A stretch of DNA of 23,931 nucleotides from NCBI GenBank assembly GCA_043728315.1, contig JAYTMT010000120.1:1-23931 (forward strand). The letters run 5' to 3'. The notes under the pieces were generated by a model. The model saw nothing but the letters and a program-made list of their open reading frames with translations, had not been told where the DNA came from and did not search any database. The position numbers and the translations under genes were made by a program. This document shows positions 7,463-15,399 of the stretch, one piece after another (within the stretch, counting starts at the first letter, position 1; each line of letters opens with the position of its first letter). This DNA comes from JAAFIP01 sp043728315. Lineage in GTDB: Bacteria; Pseudomonadota; Gammaproteobacteria; Burkholderiales; Burkholderiaceae_C.

Positions 7463-8433
7463 GCGGCCACCAATGCCAGCGCGCCAAAATCGCCTACGCT
7501 CAGCCCCAAGCCTGCTGGCACTAAGGTGCAGCCGTGGGTAAGTGAGGGCAGCTTACCTTCGACCTGCGCGCGAAGGCGGGGGAGCAAATAATCTTGGTTA
7601 TGCCAAAACACGCTGCCGCCCATGCTGATGCGCTGCAAATCCAGCGTAACTATCAGGTTATACAGCCCGCGCCCCATGTCGCGGCACAGGGCATCGACCA
7701 AGGCCACAGCCGCTGCATCGCCTGCGCGCGCGGCCTCTAGCAGCACGGCCGCATCGGCATAGCCCTGCCCTGCAAAGCGCCGCGCTATGGCATTGCCCGC
7801 CACTAGGCCTTCTAAATCGCCCACATTGCCGCAGCCGCACAGGGCATCAAGGTTGTCGCTCACAAACATATGCCCGGCATGGCCTGCATTGCCGTTTTTT
7901 CCGCGCAGCACGCGGCCGTCCACGCACAGGCCCATGCCAATGCCGGTGCTCCAGGTCACATAGGCGCAGTTGTCCACGCCCTGCAATGCGCCCCAACGCC
8001 GCTCGGCCTCTAGCGCGCCAATGCAGTCATTCTCGACCCGCACCACACTACATTCTGCGTCAAATGCTTCGCGCAGCGCCGCCTCGATGGGCGCTGACAT
8101 CCATGCATTGGGCAAACCACGCGCCGTGCCCGCCAAGCCGCCGCAAATATTGGGCGCAGCCAGCTCCACCATGCCAGCATTGATCACAAAGGGCCCGCAG
8201 GCCGACACCCCCACACTGCCAATGCAGCTGCTGGCTATGCCGTGCTCGGCGCAGGCGGCATGCACCATGCGCACCAGCTGCTGGGCCAGCGCAGTGGGCG
8301 CGCCCTCCTTGGCCGTGGGCTCTGCGCGGCGCGCATACAGGGTGCGGCTGGCCGCAGACTGGGCATCGGCCAGCGACACGGCCACTTTAGTGCCACCGAT
8401 GTCGATGCAGGCGTGAAAATAGGAAGTTTGCAT
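7459..8433 (-). CDS. ROK-family sugar kinase (fructokinase/glucokinase-like)
   Basis: This 324-residue cytoplasmic kinase begins MQTSYFHACIDIGGTKVAVS, with the phosphate-loop DIGGTK at residues 11-16. It then has the catalytic ENDCIGALEAERRWG, the second glycine-rich WSTGIGMGL, GNAGHAGHM and the zinc motif CGCGNVGDLE (around residues 198-208) of active ROK kinases. It is thus enzymatic, unlike the ROK repressor across the convergent junction. Two sugar kinases of unrelated fold flank one transporter operon here. ATG 8433 is the only sensible start. The 3' end overlaps the RibK-like gene, so they are one transcript. Confidence 0.88.
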   Translation of the reverse strand: MQTSYFHACIDIGGTKVAVSLADAQSAASRTLYARRAEPTAKEGAPTALAQQLVRMVHAACAEHGIASSCIGSVGVSACGPFVINAGMVELAAPNICGGLAGTARGLPNAWMSAPIEAALREAFDAECSVVRVENDCIGALEAERRWGALQGVDNCAYVTWSTGIGMGLCVDGRVLRGKNGNAGHAGHMFVSDNLDALCGCGNVGDLEGLVAGNAIARRFAGQGYADAAVLLEAARAGDAAAVALVDALCRDMGRGLYNLIVTLDLQRISMGGSVFWHNQDYLLPRLRAQVEGKLPSLTHGCTLVPAGLGLSVGDFGALALVAA

Positions 8434-8492
8434 GAGCAGTATCTTAATGGACTGGGCGAGAAATCAACCAAATTAAACAGCACGCAATGGCA

Positions 8493-8514
8493 TTTTGGGT
8501 ACGTTTTGGGTACG
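8493..8514. promoter_or_regulatory. Tandem 11-bp direct repeat in a divergent promoter gap
   Basis: TTTTGGGTACG occurs twice head to tail (8493-8503 and 8504-8514) in the 144-base gap between the ROK kinase and the class II aldolase-family gene. The 11-base period places both copies on the same helix face, as for a regulator binding direct repeats. A CATAAT hexamer at 8548-8553 could be a -10 for the aldolase gene. The function is inferred. Confidence 0.4.
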
Positions 8515-8577
8515 TATTTTTATCTAAACACATGCGCTGGCGCGGCGCATAATCAAACTCTTATGAATGGAGACAGA

Positions 8578-9303
8578 ATGGCACAAGACAGCCTTAACAC
8601 CCTGATTGACGACTTGGTCAGTGCCAACCATATTTTGGTCAAGCAAGGCGTGCTCGACGGATTTGGCCACGTGAGCGAGCGCCACCCACAGCGCCCTGAG
8701 CGCTTTTTAATTGCCCGCAGCATGGCTCCCGCGCTGGTCACGGCGGCGGACATTGTCGAATGCGACCTAGAGGGCGTGGTGCATGACGCGCAGGGGCGCA
8801 CCAGCTATGTGGAGCGCTTTATCCACTCAGAAATTTACGCCGCTCGCCCCGATGTGGGCAGCGTCATCCACAGCCATTCGCCCGCCGTGATACCCTTTGG
8901 CGTGATGGGCAAAGGCGGCCCTGTGCTGCGGCCGATTTGCCATATGAGCGGGTTTTTAGGCGCAGCAGTGCCCGTATTTGAAATTCGCCATGCAGCCGAG
9001 CAACCCACCGATTTACTCATCAGAAGCCGCGCACTGGGCCGCTCACTGGCCCATATTTTGGGAGCAGCCAGCGTAGCGCTGATGCGCGGCCACGGCAACG
9101 TGGTGGTGGGGCACGGCATCAAGCAATCGGTGTTTCGCGCCATTTACACCGAAAGCAATGCGCGCTTGCAAATGCAGGCCATTGCCCTGGCAGGAGGCGC
9201 TGAGGTGCAATACCTGAGCAGCGGCGAAGCGCGTGAAGCCTCCGACATGAACGACCAGCACCTAGACCGGCCTTGGCAAATGTGGAAGCGGGATGTGCGC
9301 TAA
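8578..9303 (+). CDS. Class II aldolase/adducin-family protein
   Basis: This 241-residue enzyme has the fuculose-aldolase fold. The zinc histidines are seen in VIHSHSPAVIPF and in LMRGHGNVVVG, with the acidic residue of FIHSEIYAARPDVGS before them, and the early GFGHVSERHP loop. Family members are zinc aldolases, epimerases or decarboxylases (for example of hydroxy-carboxymuconate semialdehydes); the substrate cannot be told from sequence. The start is ATG 8578 because GGAGAC lies just upstream and the longer frame overlaps the kinase gene. It ends right against DUF2905 on the other strand. Confidence 0.85.
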   Translation: MAQDSLNTLIDDLVSANHILVKQGVLDGFGHVSERHPQRPERFLIARSMAPALVTAADIVECDLEGVVHDAQGRTSYVERFIHSEIYAARPDVGSVIHSHSPAVIPFGVMGKGGPVLRPICHMSGFLGAAVPVFEIRHAAEQPTDLLIRSRALGRSLAHILGAASVALMRGHGNVVVGHGIKQSVFRAIYTESNARLQMQAIALAGGAEVQYLSSGEAREASDMNDQHLDRPWQMWKRDVR

Positions 9304-9498
9304 TTAAAACAATTTAGAAATCAAGCCCGCCAGCAAACTGAGCACAAGCGTTGAACCCAGTGGAATCGACAATTGTTTGCCACGAATTGAGAAGCTGAAA
9401 TCGCCCGGCAACTTGCCAAAACCCCACTTTTTAAGCGCTGGCAGCAGCGCCTGAATCAGCACCAAGGCCAGCAGGGTAACGATTAGCCAACGGAACAT
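9304..9498 (-). CDS. DUF2905-family small membrane protein
   Basis: This is a 64-residue protein: one hydrophobic segment (WLIVTLLALVLIQALL), a central GFGKLPGDF motif characteristic of DUF2905, then IPLGSTLVLSLLAGLISKLF as a second membrane segment. The function is unknown. Start ATG 9498 overlaps the cupin gene's TGA by one base (TGATG); a GTG one codon earlier is possible. It is the last gene of the MidA-cupin-DUF2905 group, and its end is directly adjacent to the convergent aldolase-family gene with no room for a terminator. Confidence 0.85.
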   Translation of the reverse strand: MFRWLIVTLLALVLIQALLPALKKWGFGKLPGDFSFSIRGKQLSIPLGSTLVLSLLAGLISKLF

Positions 9499-9866
9499 CA
9501 CACGCGGCCAAAATCGTCTTGCAGGCGCACTATATCGTCTTCGCCCAAATAGTCGCCAAACTGCACTTCCACAATCTCCAGTGGCGCGCTGCCCAAGTTG
9601 GCCAATCGGTGTACTTGGCCAATCGCAATATCGCAGTGCCCACCCACCGCTAGGTCAAACTCGCGTGCGTCAATCGTTACCCGCCCAGTGCCGCGCACTA
9701 CGGTCCAGTGCTCGGCGCGCTGGGCGTGCTTTTGCAGGCTCAGGCGCGCGCCGGGGTGCACGCCAATGCGTTTGACTTTGTAACCGGGGTGCTCGGTGAT
9801 GGACTCGTACCAGCCCCAGGGGCGTTCGGTGCGTTCGATGGTGGTTTGGGTGAAAGTGCTGCGCAT
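9498..9866 (-). CDS. Cupin protein, phosphomannose isomerase type II C-terminal-like
   Basis: This 122-residue single-domain cupin begins MRSTFTQTTIERTERPWGWY. The metal-site motifs are HPGARLSLQKHAQRAEHWTVVRGTG (residues about 37-61, with His and Glu ligands) and the second cupin box GQVHRLANLGSAPLEIVEVQ. It corresponds to the C-terminal domain of bifunctional AlgA/ManC without the GDP-mannose pyrophosphorylase part. It may isomerise a sugar phosphate, possibly fructose-6-phosphate/mannose-6-phosphate. It starts seven bases after the methyltransferase gene, in one transcript. Confidence 0.85.
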   Translation of the reverse strand: MRSTFTQTTIERTERPWGWYESITEHPGYKVKRIGVHPGARLSLQKHAQRAEHWTVVRGTGRVTIDAREFDLAVGGHCDIAIGQVHRLANLGSAPLEIVEVQFGDYLGEDDIVRLQDDFGRV

Positions 9867-9873
9867 GGCGCAA

Positions 9874-11100
9874 TCATAAAGTATGGCTGCGGTCGCCTTG
9901 TGTAAAACCTATGGGGTCAAATACTGCGCTACCGGGCGTGCCAGCCATCGGGTCATTGGTCGGGTCATTCATCGGCCTAATTTCCCCAGCTTGCGCTAAG
10001 CCAATGCCCAGTGCCAGCACCTTAAAAAGCTCGCCCATCTCGTGTTCTTGCAATAATTTAGCCGAATGTCGGCGTGATATGGTCGTAGTCTGCTCTAAAA
10101 AAGTGAGTGCGCCGCAGTTCATCAAAAACCGGCCTTGGGTGGTGTAGCCCAGCACTTCCATGCCTACGTCTTGCGCGGCCAGCGCTATGCCTGTGAAATT
10201 CACATGCGCTGTGATGTCTTTGCGCCCCACTGCGTCCAGCGGGTCGGGGTCGCTGTGGTGGCCACGGTGGCACATGAGGGTGCCCATGTGGCGCTGGGGG
10301 TGGTAGTACTCAGCCTCTGGAAAACCATAGTCAACCAACAAAACCAAGCCTTTTACAAGGTGGCTGGCCAGCGTGCGCACAAAGGCCTCGGCCTGCGGGT
10401 GAATTTCGGTCAAATAGTCGTGGCTGCCTTCAATTTCCAGCGGTGGGCGCAGGGCGGTGGGGCGGTCAATCCACACAAAATCTTCGTCGTGCACAGCATC
10501 CAGCCCCACGCCGCGCTCATGCCACACGCCGCCCGTGCGCTGCAAGAGTTTCACGGGCATGGCATCCAGCAGTTCGTTGCCCACCACCACGCCCTGCATT
10601 TGGGGGGGCAAGCTGCTGGCCCATTGCACCAAATCACCATGCTCGGCTAGCCGCTCCTGCTGCACGCCACGCAAATGGCTAGAAATATCCACAATGGTGT
10701 AGCGCTTAATCGCCACCCCCTTGGCTGCCAGCGCTGCTATGAGTTGCGCAGCAAGCGCACCTGTGCCAGCGCCAAACTCCCACACTTCATCCGTGCCTGT
10801 GGCGGCCAGTGCCTGCACAATTTGCTCGGCCAAGCACTGCGCAAACACGGGGGAAATTTCGGGCGCGGTGATGAAATCGGTGCTGGCCAAGTCCGCGCCA
10901 ATTTTGGGCAAACTGCTGGCGTAGTAGCCCAAGCGCGGGGTGTACAGCGCCATCTGCATGAACTCGTCAAATGGCAGCCAACCGCCTTGTGTGCCAGTAG
11001 CGGCAGCGGCAAATCTGCTGCCCTGAATAGCCCGGGCCAGCGCCACGGCCAGCACGGCTGCTATATTAGAGTTTTCGTCGGTATCTGCTTGTTCGGTCAT
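9874..11100 (-). CDS. SAM-dependent methyltransferase, MidA/NDUFAF7 family
   Basis: This protein of about 408 residues belongs to the PF02636 family. Relatives (human NDUFAF7/MidA) methylate an arginine of a complex I subunit; the bacterial role is not established. Features are YTPRLGYYASS, DFITAPEISPVFAQCLAEQI and the SAM-binding VWEFGAGTGALAAQLI, then VVGNELLDAMPV, LVDYGFPEAEYYHPQR and MCHRGHHSDPDPL. ATG 11100 (MTEQADTDE) is chosen because the longer frame runs into the divergent SDR gene. The C-terminal tail, with a short NDPTNDP duplication, is longer than usual for the family. Confidence 0.85.
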   Translation of the reverse strand: MTEQADTDENSNIAAVLAVALARAIQGSRFAAAATGTQGGWLPFDEFMQMALYTPRLGYYASSLPKIGADLASTDFITAPEISPVFAQCLAEQIVQALAATGTDEVWEFGAGTGALAAQLIAALAAKGVAIKRYTIVDISSHLRGVQQERLAEHGDLVQWASSLPPQMQGVVVGNELLDAMPVKLLQRTGGVWHERGVGLDAVHDEDFVWIDRPTALRPPLEIEGSHDYLTEIHPQAEAFVRTLASHLVKGLVLLVDYGFPEAEYYHPQRHMGTLMCHRGHHSDPDPLDAVGRKDITAHVNFTGIALAAQDVGMEVLGYTTQGRFLMNCGALTFLEQTTTISRRHSAKLLQEHEMGELFKVLALGIGLAQAGEIRPMNDPTNDPMAGTPGSAVFDPIGFTQGDRSHTL

Positions 11101-11147
11101 GCAGAGATTGTCCTGCAAACCACGTACCCCTACGCACTTTGGCCACC

Positions 11148-11990
11148 ATGCCCACTGATTTAACCGCAACCGCCCCCGTCGTTTTAGTCACCGGCGCTGC
11201 CAAGCGCTTAGGCCGAGCCATTGCCCTGCACTTGGCCGCTGCGGGCTGGCGCGTGGCCGTGCATTACCGTGGCTCAGAATCTGACGCTACAGATACCGTA
11301 GCGCAATGTGACCATTTGACGCTGACATTAGGCAAAAATTATGCTTTTTGTGCAGATTTAAGCGTTCAGGCAAATTGCCAAGCCCTCGTGCCCGCTGTGG
11401 TGGCGCATTTTGGCCGCTTAGATGCCGTGGTAAACAGTGCCGCGCTGTTTGAGCACGACACGGCACAGACTTTCAGCTACGCCAGCTTGCAGCAGCACAT
11501 GCTGGCCAACACCGCCGCGCCCATACTGCTTGCGCAGGCGCTGGCGGCGCATCTGGCCAACCAAGCACCGCGCCAAGACGTGACCGCCTACGAACCCCCA
11601 CGCCAAGGCGTGGTGGTGAACCTCTTGGACCAAAAACTGTGGAACCAAAACCCCGATTTTCTGAGCTACACGCTGTCCAAAGCGGCGCTGGAAGCGGCCA
11701 ACACCGTGCTGGCGATTGCACTTGCGCCGCGCGTGCGGGTGGTGGGCGTAGCGCCTGGCCTCACGCTCACCAGCCACATGCTCAGCGATGCGCAGTTTCA
11801 GGTCCTGCACGCGCTCAGCCCGCTGGGGCGCAGCTCCACGGCTGGTGATGTCTGCGCAGCAGTGCTGTTTGCGTTAACTAACCGCTCGATCACTGGCACC
11901 ACGCTGCTGGTGGATGGCGGCCAGCATTTGATGAAGTTTGAACGCGATTTTTCGCTCATGCCACCGCCTGCACCCGAAAGCCTCCCATGA
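11148..11990 (+). CDS. folM: SDR-family oxidoreductase, FolM/pteridine-reductase-like
   Basis: This 280-residue short-chain dehydrogenase is likely an NADPH-dependent dihydromonapterin/pteridine reductase. Seen are the nucleotide-binding TGAAKRLG (residues 15-22), HYRGSES with the NADPH-selecting arginine, VNSAAL, and catalytic YTLSK (Tyr174, Lys178), ending TLLVDGGQHL. It overlaps folB by ATGA, which supports a pterin role. ATG 11148 replaces an upstream TTG. Residues 51-61 (VAQCDHLTLTL) are encoded by a copy of the dispersed repeat, which falls in a variable loop between the NADPH arginine and the ADLS motif. Confidence 0.85.
   Translation: MPTDLTATAPVVLVTGAAKRLGRAIALHLAAAGWRVAVHYRGSESDATDTVAQCDHLTLTLGKNYAFCADLSVQANCQALVPAVVAHFGRLDAVVNSAALFEHDTAQTFSYASLQQHMLANTAAPILLAQALAAHLANQAPRQDVTAYEPPRQGVVVNLLDQKLWNQNPDFLSYTLSKAALEAANTVLAIALAPRVRVVGVAPGLTLTSHMLSDAQFQVLHALSPLGRSSTAGDVCAAVLFALTNRSITGTTLLVDGGQHLMKFERDFSLMPPPAPESLP
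11298..11365 (+). repeat. Dispersed element, copy D, inside the folM-like coding sequence
   Basis: The core at 11298-11329 matches 29 of 32 bases of intergenic copy A. Twenty bases further on, GTGCAGATTTAAGCGT (11350-11365) again matches A's 190-205 with two differences. The AT arm on the left side is missing. It is read in frame as VAQCDHLTLTL within the SDR. Confidence 0.6.
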
Positions 11991-12364
11991 CCCAGCCCAG
12001 CCCCAAAGGCAACCAAACCCTGAGCCTGACTGGCCTGCGCTTCTCTGCCAGCTTGGGCATCCTCGCCCACGAAATCGGCAAACCGCAGCCGATTGCCGTA
12101 GACGCGCAAATCAACCTAGGCAGCCAGCCCCTGCTGCCCAGCGATGCCGAAATCACCCATGTGCTGGATTACCGCAAAGTGCGCCAGATCATCATCGACG
12201 AATGCACCGAGCGGCACATCAACCTGCTCGAATCGCTGATTGGCAAAGTCAGCAACCGCCTGATGCAACTGCCCGGCGTGCTGGGCGTGCGCGTGACCAT
12301 TGCTAAATTAGAGATATTTGACGATTGCGAGGTAGCCATTCAAATGGAAGTGGGGCAATGGTGA
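11987..12364 (+). CDS. folB: Dihydroneopterin aldolase
   Basis: FolB cleaves 7,8-dihydroneopterin to 6-hydroxymethyl-dihydropterin and glycolaldehyde in folate synthesis. The 125-residue length fits. Key residues are visible: LGILAHE with Glu29, YRKVRQII, the INLLESLIGKV segment with Glu82, and Lys107 in VRVTIAKLEIFDDC. Start ATG 11987 overlaps the stop of the pteridine-reductase-like gene (ATGA), indicating co-translation. A hairpin followed by a T-run lies downstream. Confidence 0.93.
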   Translation: MTQPSPKGNQTLSLTGLRFSASLGILAHEIGKPQPIAVDAQINLGSQPLLPSDAEITHVLDYRKVRQIIIDECTERHINLLESLIGKVSNRLMQLPGVLGVRVTIAKLEIFDDCEVAIQMEVGQW

Positions 12365-12403
12365 GCGCCCGCTTTGTCGCCCAGGTTGGCGTGCAGACCC
12401 GAT

Positions 12404-12463
12404 AGCCAGCCGCATACCAAGCGCTATCAACCGCTAATCAGCCTGCTTGGCTGGCTAGTTTTT
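12404..12463 (+). terminator. Possible terminator downstream of folB
   Basis: AGCCAGCC (12404-12411) pairs with GGCTGGCT (12449-12456), with extra AAGC/GCTT complementarity, and TTTTT follows at 12459-12463. The loop is long (about 37 bases), so this is only a moderate candidate. It overlaps the stop codon of the convergent receptor gene at 12455-12457. Confidence 0.4.
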
Positions 12464-14368
12464 GTCACTATTTGCCAATGCATGTATCCACAAATCGCTC
12501 ATTTGTTGCGAGTCTAAGGGCTCACTGGAAGAACGCCGCACCACATAGCGTATGGCGCGATTGTTCCAGCCATTGGGATGGTCTAGCTTGGCAATCAATG
12601 CACTGTGCAGCTCTTGGCAAGTCAGGGTGCTGGCATGCAGCGTGCCACAGGCAATCTTGAAGCGGTAGGCTTCCTGCGAGAGCCCATCTTGGCAGGCCAT
12701 GATGCCAAGCGCCACCAAGCGGGATAAGCGTGCACGCAATGCATCTCCCAGCGATTGTCCTGGCATGACAATGGCATACAGATTGTCCTGCACGCAAGCC
12801 ACCGTATCTTGCGCACCCGCCACGGTGCGCAAGATACGCACAAGCGCTTGGCTGGCCTGCGCGCCCTCACGCCCTGAACCTTGCAGCACCCGAATATAGG
12901 CTACTGCAATGTCTTTACCCGTCATTTCGCTCGCGCGCCACACATGCGCCAACTGCGGCTTGAATTGTTCTGCTGCTAAAAAACCTGTCAGCGGGTCTAG
13001 ACGTGCCAAGGTTGTTTTTTCAACCCGCCCTGCATGCAGATCTTTATGGTGCAGGTGTAACACCAGCAGCAGAATGGGCACTTCAAACGCCAAGCAATAC
13101 ATGGGGGCGTAATACGGAAACCACTGGATAGTAGAAAGCCCCAAATGCCCCAACATGACCACTACAGTGACCACAAATAAAGGCAAGTAGGCCAACATCC
13201 AAATTTGTGCAGTTTTCTGCCCCTTGCAGGCCGATCGGATCACAATCCAAAATATGGCGGAAATACCCACATAGTTGCACATGAGAAAAATACCCACCCG
13301 TACCTGCACGATGGACACCAAAAAGTAAGGTAATTGGTCATTTAAGTCGGTCTCTGACACAGACAAGGCCAGGCAAGCACCGATACAAACCAACACGAAC
13401 AACACCGCTGCCAGCGTCCAGCGTGAGACTGCGCGCCAAGGGTGAATGGCCAAAAACATGCTGCGGCAAAATTGAAGTTGCAAGGCAACAGCCAGCATCT
13501 GCAGCACAGTCGTCAATACAGACCACTCCAGCAACTTCCCAGCCATTGGCCAAAGCAAATTTGCGCCAAGGCCCATGAAATTGACAACGAGTAACAAAAT
13601 ACACAGGACAAACAGCGTGTACCAAGCGCTGGTTACATCTCGGTTCACAACGCTCAAATAGGCGCTCAGTAAAATCATCAGTACCGTCAAACTCACCAAA
13701 GCACCGGTTATCAGAAAAGTATTTTGCATCCGGGCTTGGGATGCATCGAATGCCAACAACTCGAACTTCGGCTGCGTGGGCACTTGATGCACCAGCTTAA
13801 TCCACAGCGTGTGCTCTCCAGCTGCCAGCGCTGGCAAAGTAAAACGCGGGTACAAACCCTTGACCGACCAGTCATCGTGGGCTACTTCGTCTCCCGACAA
13901 CTGCACCCCCCACATGCCCAGTGCGTCTTGGCTGTGCAACTCCAACCGATCCAAGAAATTTTGCTGAAAATCCAAAGCCAGCGCACTGCTGCTTGTTTCT
14001 TTGGCCAGTAACAGGCGCATTTTTATCCACATCGCCATGTGCACATCAGTAGGGTAGAGCGTATCGGCTTGAAAAGGCGCAAGCGATGCATCGCCCATGG
14101 CCTCTACAGCCTCGCGCGTTGCGGCCACTGGCACCAGACTGCGCGCGCGCAGCGCCATGATCTGTGCGCTATTTGCATCCCCAAACGCCAGCTTAGCTTG
14201 CGGCATGGCATCAGCAGGCGTATCGAGCGCCCACGCGGGAAGTGTCAGCACAAAACCTACAGACAGCACAAAACCACCAGCCAGCGCACGCACGAAAGAT
14301 TGAATCAAAATAGGCACAGTAAATTTTGGGGCAATCTGCGATTGTAATAATTTTGATTTATTTGCCAA
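12455..14368 (-). CDS. 7TM-DISM membrane receptor with a degenerate GGDEF domain
   Basis: This protein of up to 637 residues appears to be an inner-membrane sensor. Order: signal segment ending LPAWALD; a periplasmic DISMED2-like beta domain (about 50-205, with WIKMRLLLA, LDRLELHS and HTLWIKLVHQ); seven hydrophobic helices (about 210-435); and a cytoplasmic GGDEF-like domain opening LARLDPLTGFLAAEQF. At the GGDEF position it has QDNLYA, so cyclic-di-GMP synthesis is unlikely; it may sense or scaffold. The listed start is TTG at 14368 without a clear ribosome site; a GTG further in (before PILIQSF) would still keep the signal segment. It sits between folB and ttcA and carries a perfect internal hairpin at 12803-12838. 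Confidence 0.75.
   Translation of the reverse strand: MANKSKLLQSQIAPKFTVPILIQSFVRALAGGFVLSVGFVLTLPAWALDTPADAMPQAKLAFGDANSAQIMALRARSLVPVAATREAVEAMGDASLAPFQADTLYPTDVHMAMWIKMRLLLAKETSSSALALDFQQNFLDRLELHSQDALGMWGVQLSGDEVAHDDWSVKGLYPRFTLPALAAGEHTLWIKLVHQVPTQPKFELLAFDASQARMQNTFLITGALVSLTVLMILLSAYLSVVNRDVTSAWYTLFVLCILLLVVNFMGLGANLLWPMAGKLLEWSVLTTVLQMLAVALQLQFCRSMFLAIHPWRAVSRWTLAAVLFVLVCIGACLALSVSETDLNDQLPYFLVSIVQVRVGIFLMCNYVGISAIFWIVIRSACKGQKTAQIWMLAYLPLFVVTVVVMLGHLGLSTIQWFPYYAPMYCLAFEVPILLLVLHLHHKDLHAGRVEKTTLARLDPLTGFLAAEQFKPQLAHVWRASEMTGKDIAVAYIRVLQGSGREGAQASQALVRILRTVAGAQDTVACVQDNLYAIVMPGQSLGDALRARLSRLVALGIMACQDGLSQEAYRFKIACGTLHASTLTCQELHSALIAKLDHPNGWNNRAIRYVVRRSSSEPLDSQQMSDLWIHALANSDKN
12803..12838. 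repeat. Perfect 15-bp inverted repeat inside the receptor gene
   Basis: CGTATCTTGCGCACC (12803-12817) and GGTGCGCAAGATACG (12824-12838) are exact inverted copies around a six-base loop. They lie in the coding strand for VRILRTVAGAQDTVACVQ of the degenerate GGDEF domain. No T-run follows on either strand. Confidence 0.85.
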
Positions 14369-14450
14369 TAAATCACGCTAAAGCAATGTAATTCCGGACT
14401 TTTGTCACATTTCTGACCCACTGGTGTTGGCCGTCTGCGAAAATACAGGC

Positions 14451-15398
14451 ATGAACGCTATGACCGAACCCAATGCTTGGCTATCTGCTGAGCCCACCCC
14501 ACGCACCCCCAAAACTCCTGCCCCACGCGATGCGCTGGACAAAGTGGCGCTGGAGAACCACAAACTCGAAAAACGCCTGTGCCGCCAAGTGGGCAAGGCC
14601 ATTGTGGACTACAACATGATCGAAGAGGGCGACCGCGTGATGGTCTGCCTATCAGGCGGGAAAGACAGCTACGCCATGCTGGACGTGCTGATGAAATTGC
14701 AAGGCCGCGCGCCAGTGAATTTTGAGCTGATTGCGGTGAATTTAGACCAAAAGCAGCCGGGATTTCCGGCCGATGTGCTGCCTGCGTATTTGACCCGCCT
14801 AGGCGTGAAATTCCATATTGAAAACCAGGACACGTATTCGGTGGTGAAAGACAAAATTCCCGAAGGCAAGACCATGTGCAGCCTGTGTAGCCGCCTGCGC
14901 CGAGGTATTTTGTACCGCGTGGCGGGTGAATTAGGTGCTACCAAAATTGCACTTGGCCACCACCGCGACGATATTTTGCAAACCCTGTTTCTCAACATGT
15001 TTTTTGGCTCGCGCCTCAAAGGCATGCCGCCCAAGCTACAAAGCGACAGCGGGCAACACATCGTGATTCGGCCCATGGCCTATGTGGATGAGCGCGATTT
15101 GGTGCGCTGGGCCGAAGTACGCCAGTTTCCAATTATTCCCTGCACCCTGTGCGGCAGCCAAGACGGCTTGCAGCGCCAAGTGGTGGGCGAGATGCTGCGC
15201 GACTGGCAAAAGCGCTTTCCAGGCCGCTTAGACAACATGCTCACCGCGCTGCAAAACGTCGTGCCCTCGCACTTGATGGACCGCAAGCTGCACGGGTTTG
15301 AAGCGCTCAAAGCCACGGGCGTGCCCGACCCGCTAGGCGACATGGGCTTTGACCCTGAGAGCATGCCCAAGCCTGCTCAAGTCATTGCTTTTTCTTGA
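14451..15398 (+). CDS. ttcA: tRNA 2-thiocytidine(32) synthetase TtcA
   Basis: TtcA adds sulfur to C32 of certain tRNAs using ATP and an iron-sulfur cluster, in the cytoplasm. The 315-residue product shows the PP-loop CLSGGKDSYAM (SGGKDS at 68-73), CSLCSRLRRG (Cys143, Cys146) and IPCTLCGSQ (Cys231, Cys234), the cluster and zinc cysteines, plus LGHHRDD and LFLNMFFGSRLKGMPPK. Start ATG 14451 is preferred; ATG 14460 and an upstream 14424 are also in frame. It is divergent from the receptor gene. A dispersed palindromic element begins within a few bases of its stop and may serve as a 3' stem-loop. Confidence 0.95.
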   Translation: MNAMTEPNAWLSAEPTPRTPKTPAPRDALDKVALENHKLEKRLCRQVGKAIVDYNMIEEGDRVMVCLSGGKDSYAMLDVLMKLQGRAPVNFELIAVNLDQKQPGFPADVLPAYLTRLGVKFHIENQDTYSVVKDKIPEGKTMCSLCSRLRRGILYRVAGELGATKIALGHHRDDILQTLFLNMFFGSRLKGMPPKLQSDSGQHIVIRPMAYVDERDLVRWAEVRQFPIIPCTLCGSQDGLQRQVVGEMLRDWQKRFPGRLDNMLTALQNVVPSHLMDRKLHGFEALKATGVPDPLGDMGFDPESMPKPAQVIAFS

Positions 15399-15399
15399 A

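Noticed and set aside
13823..13836. 14-base perfect palindrome TGCCAGCGCTGGCA in the receptor gene
   Set aside because: It has no loop and consists of common codon words for this composition; expected now and then by chance.
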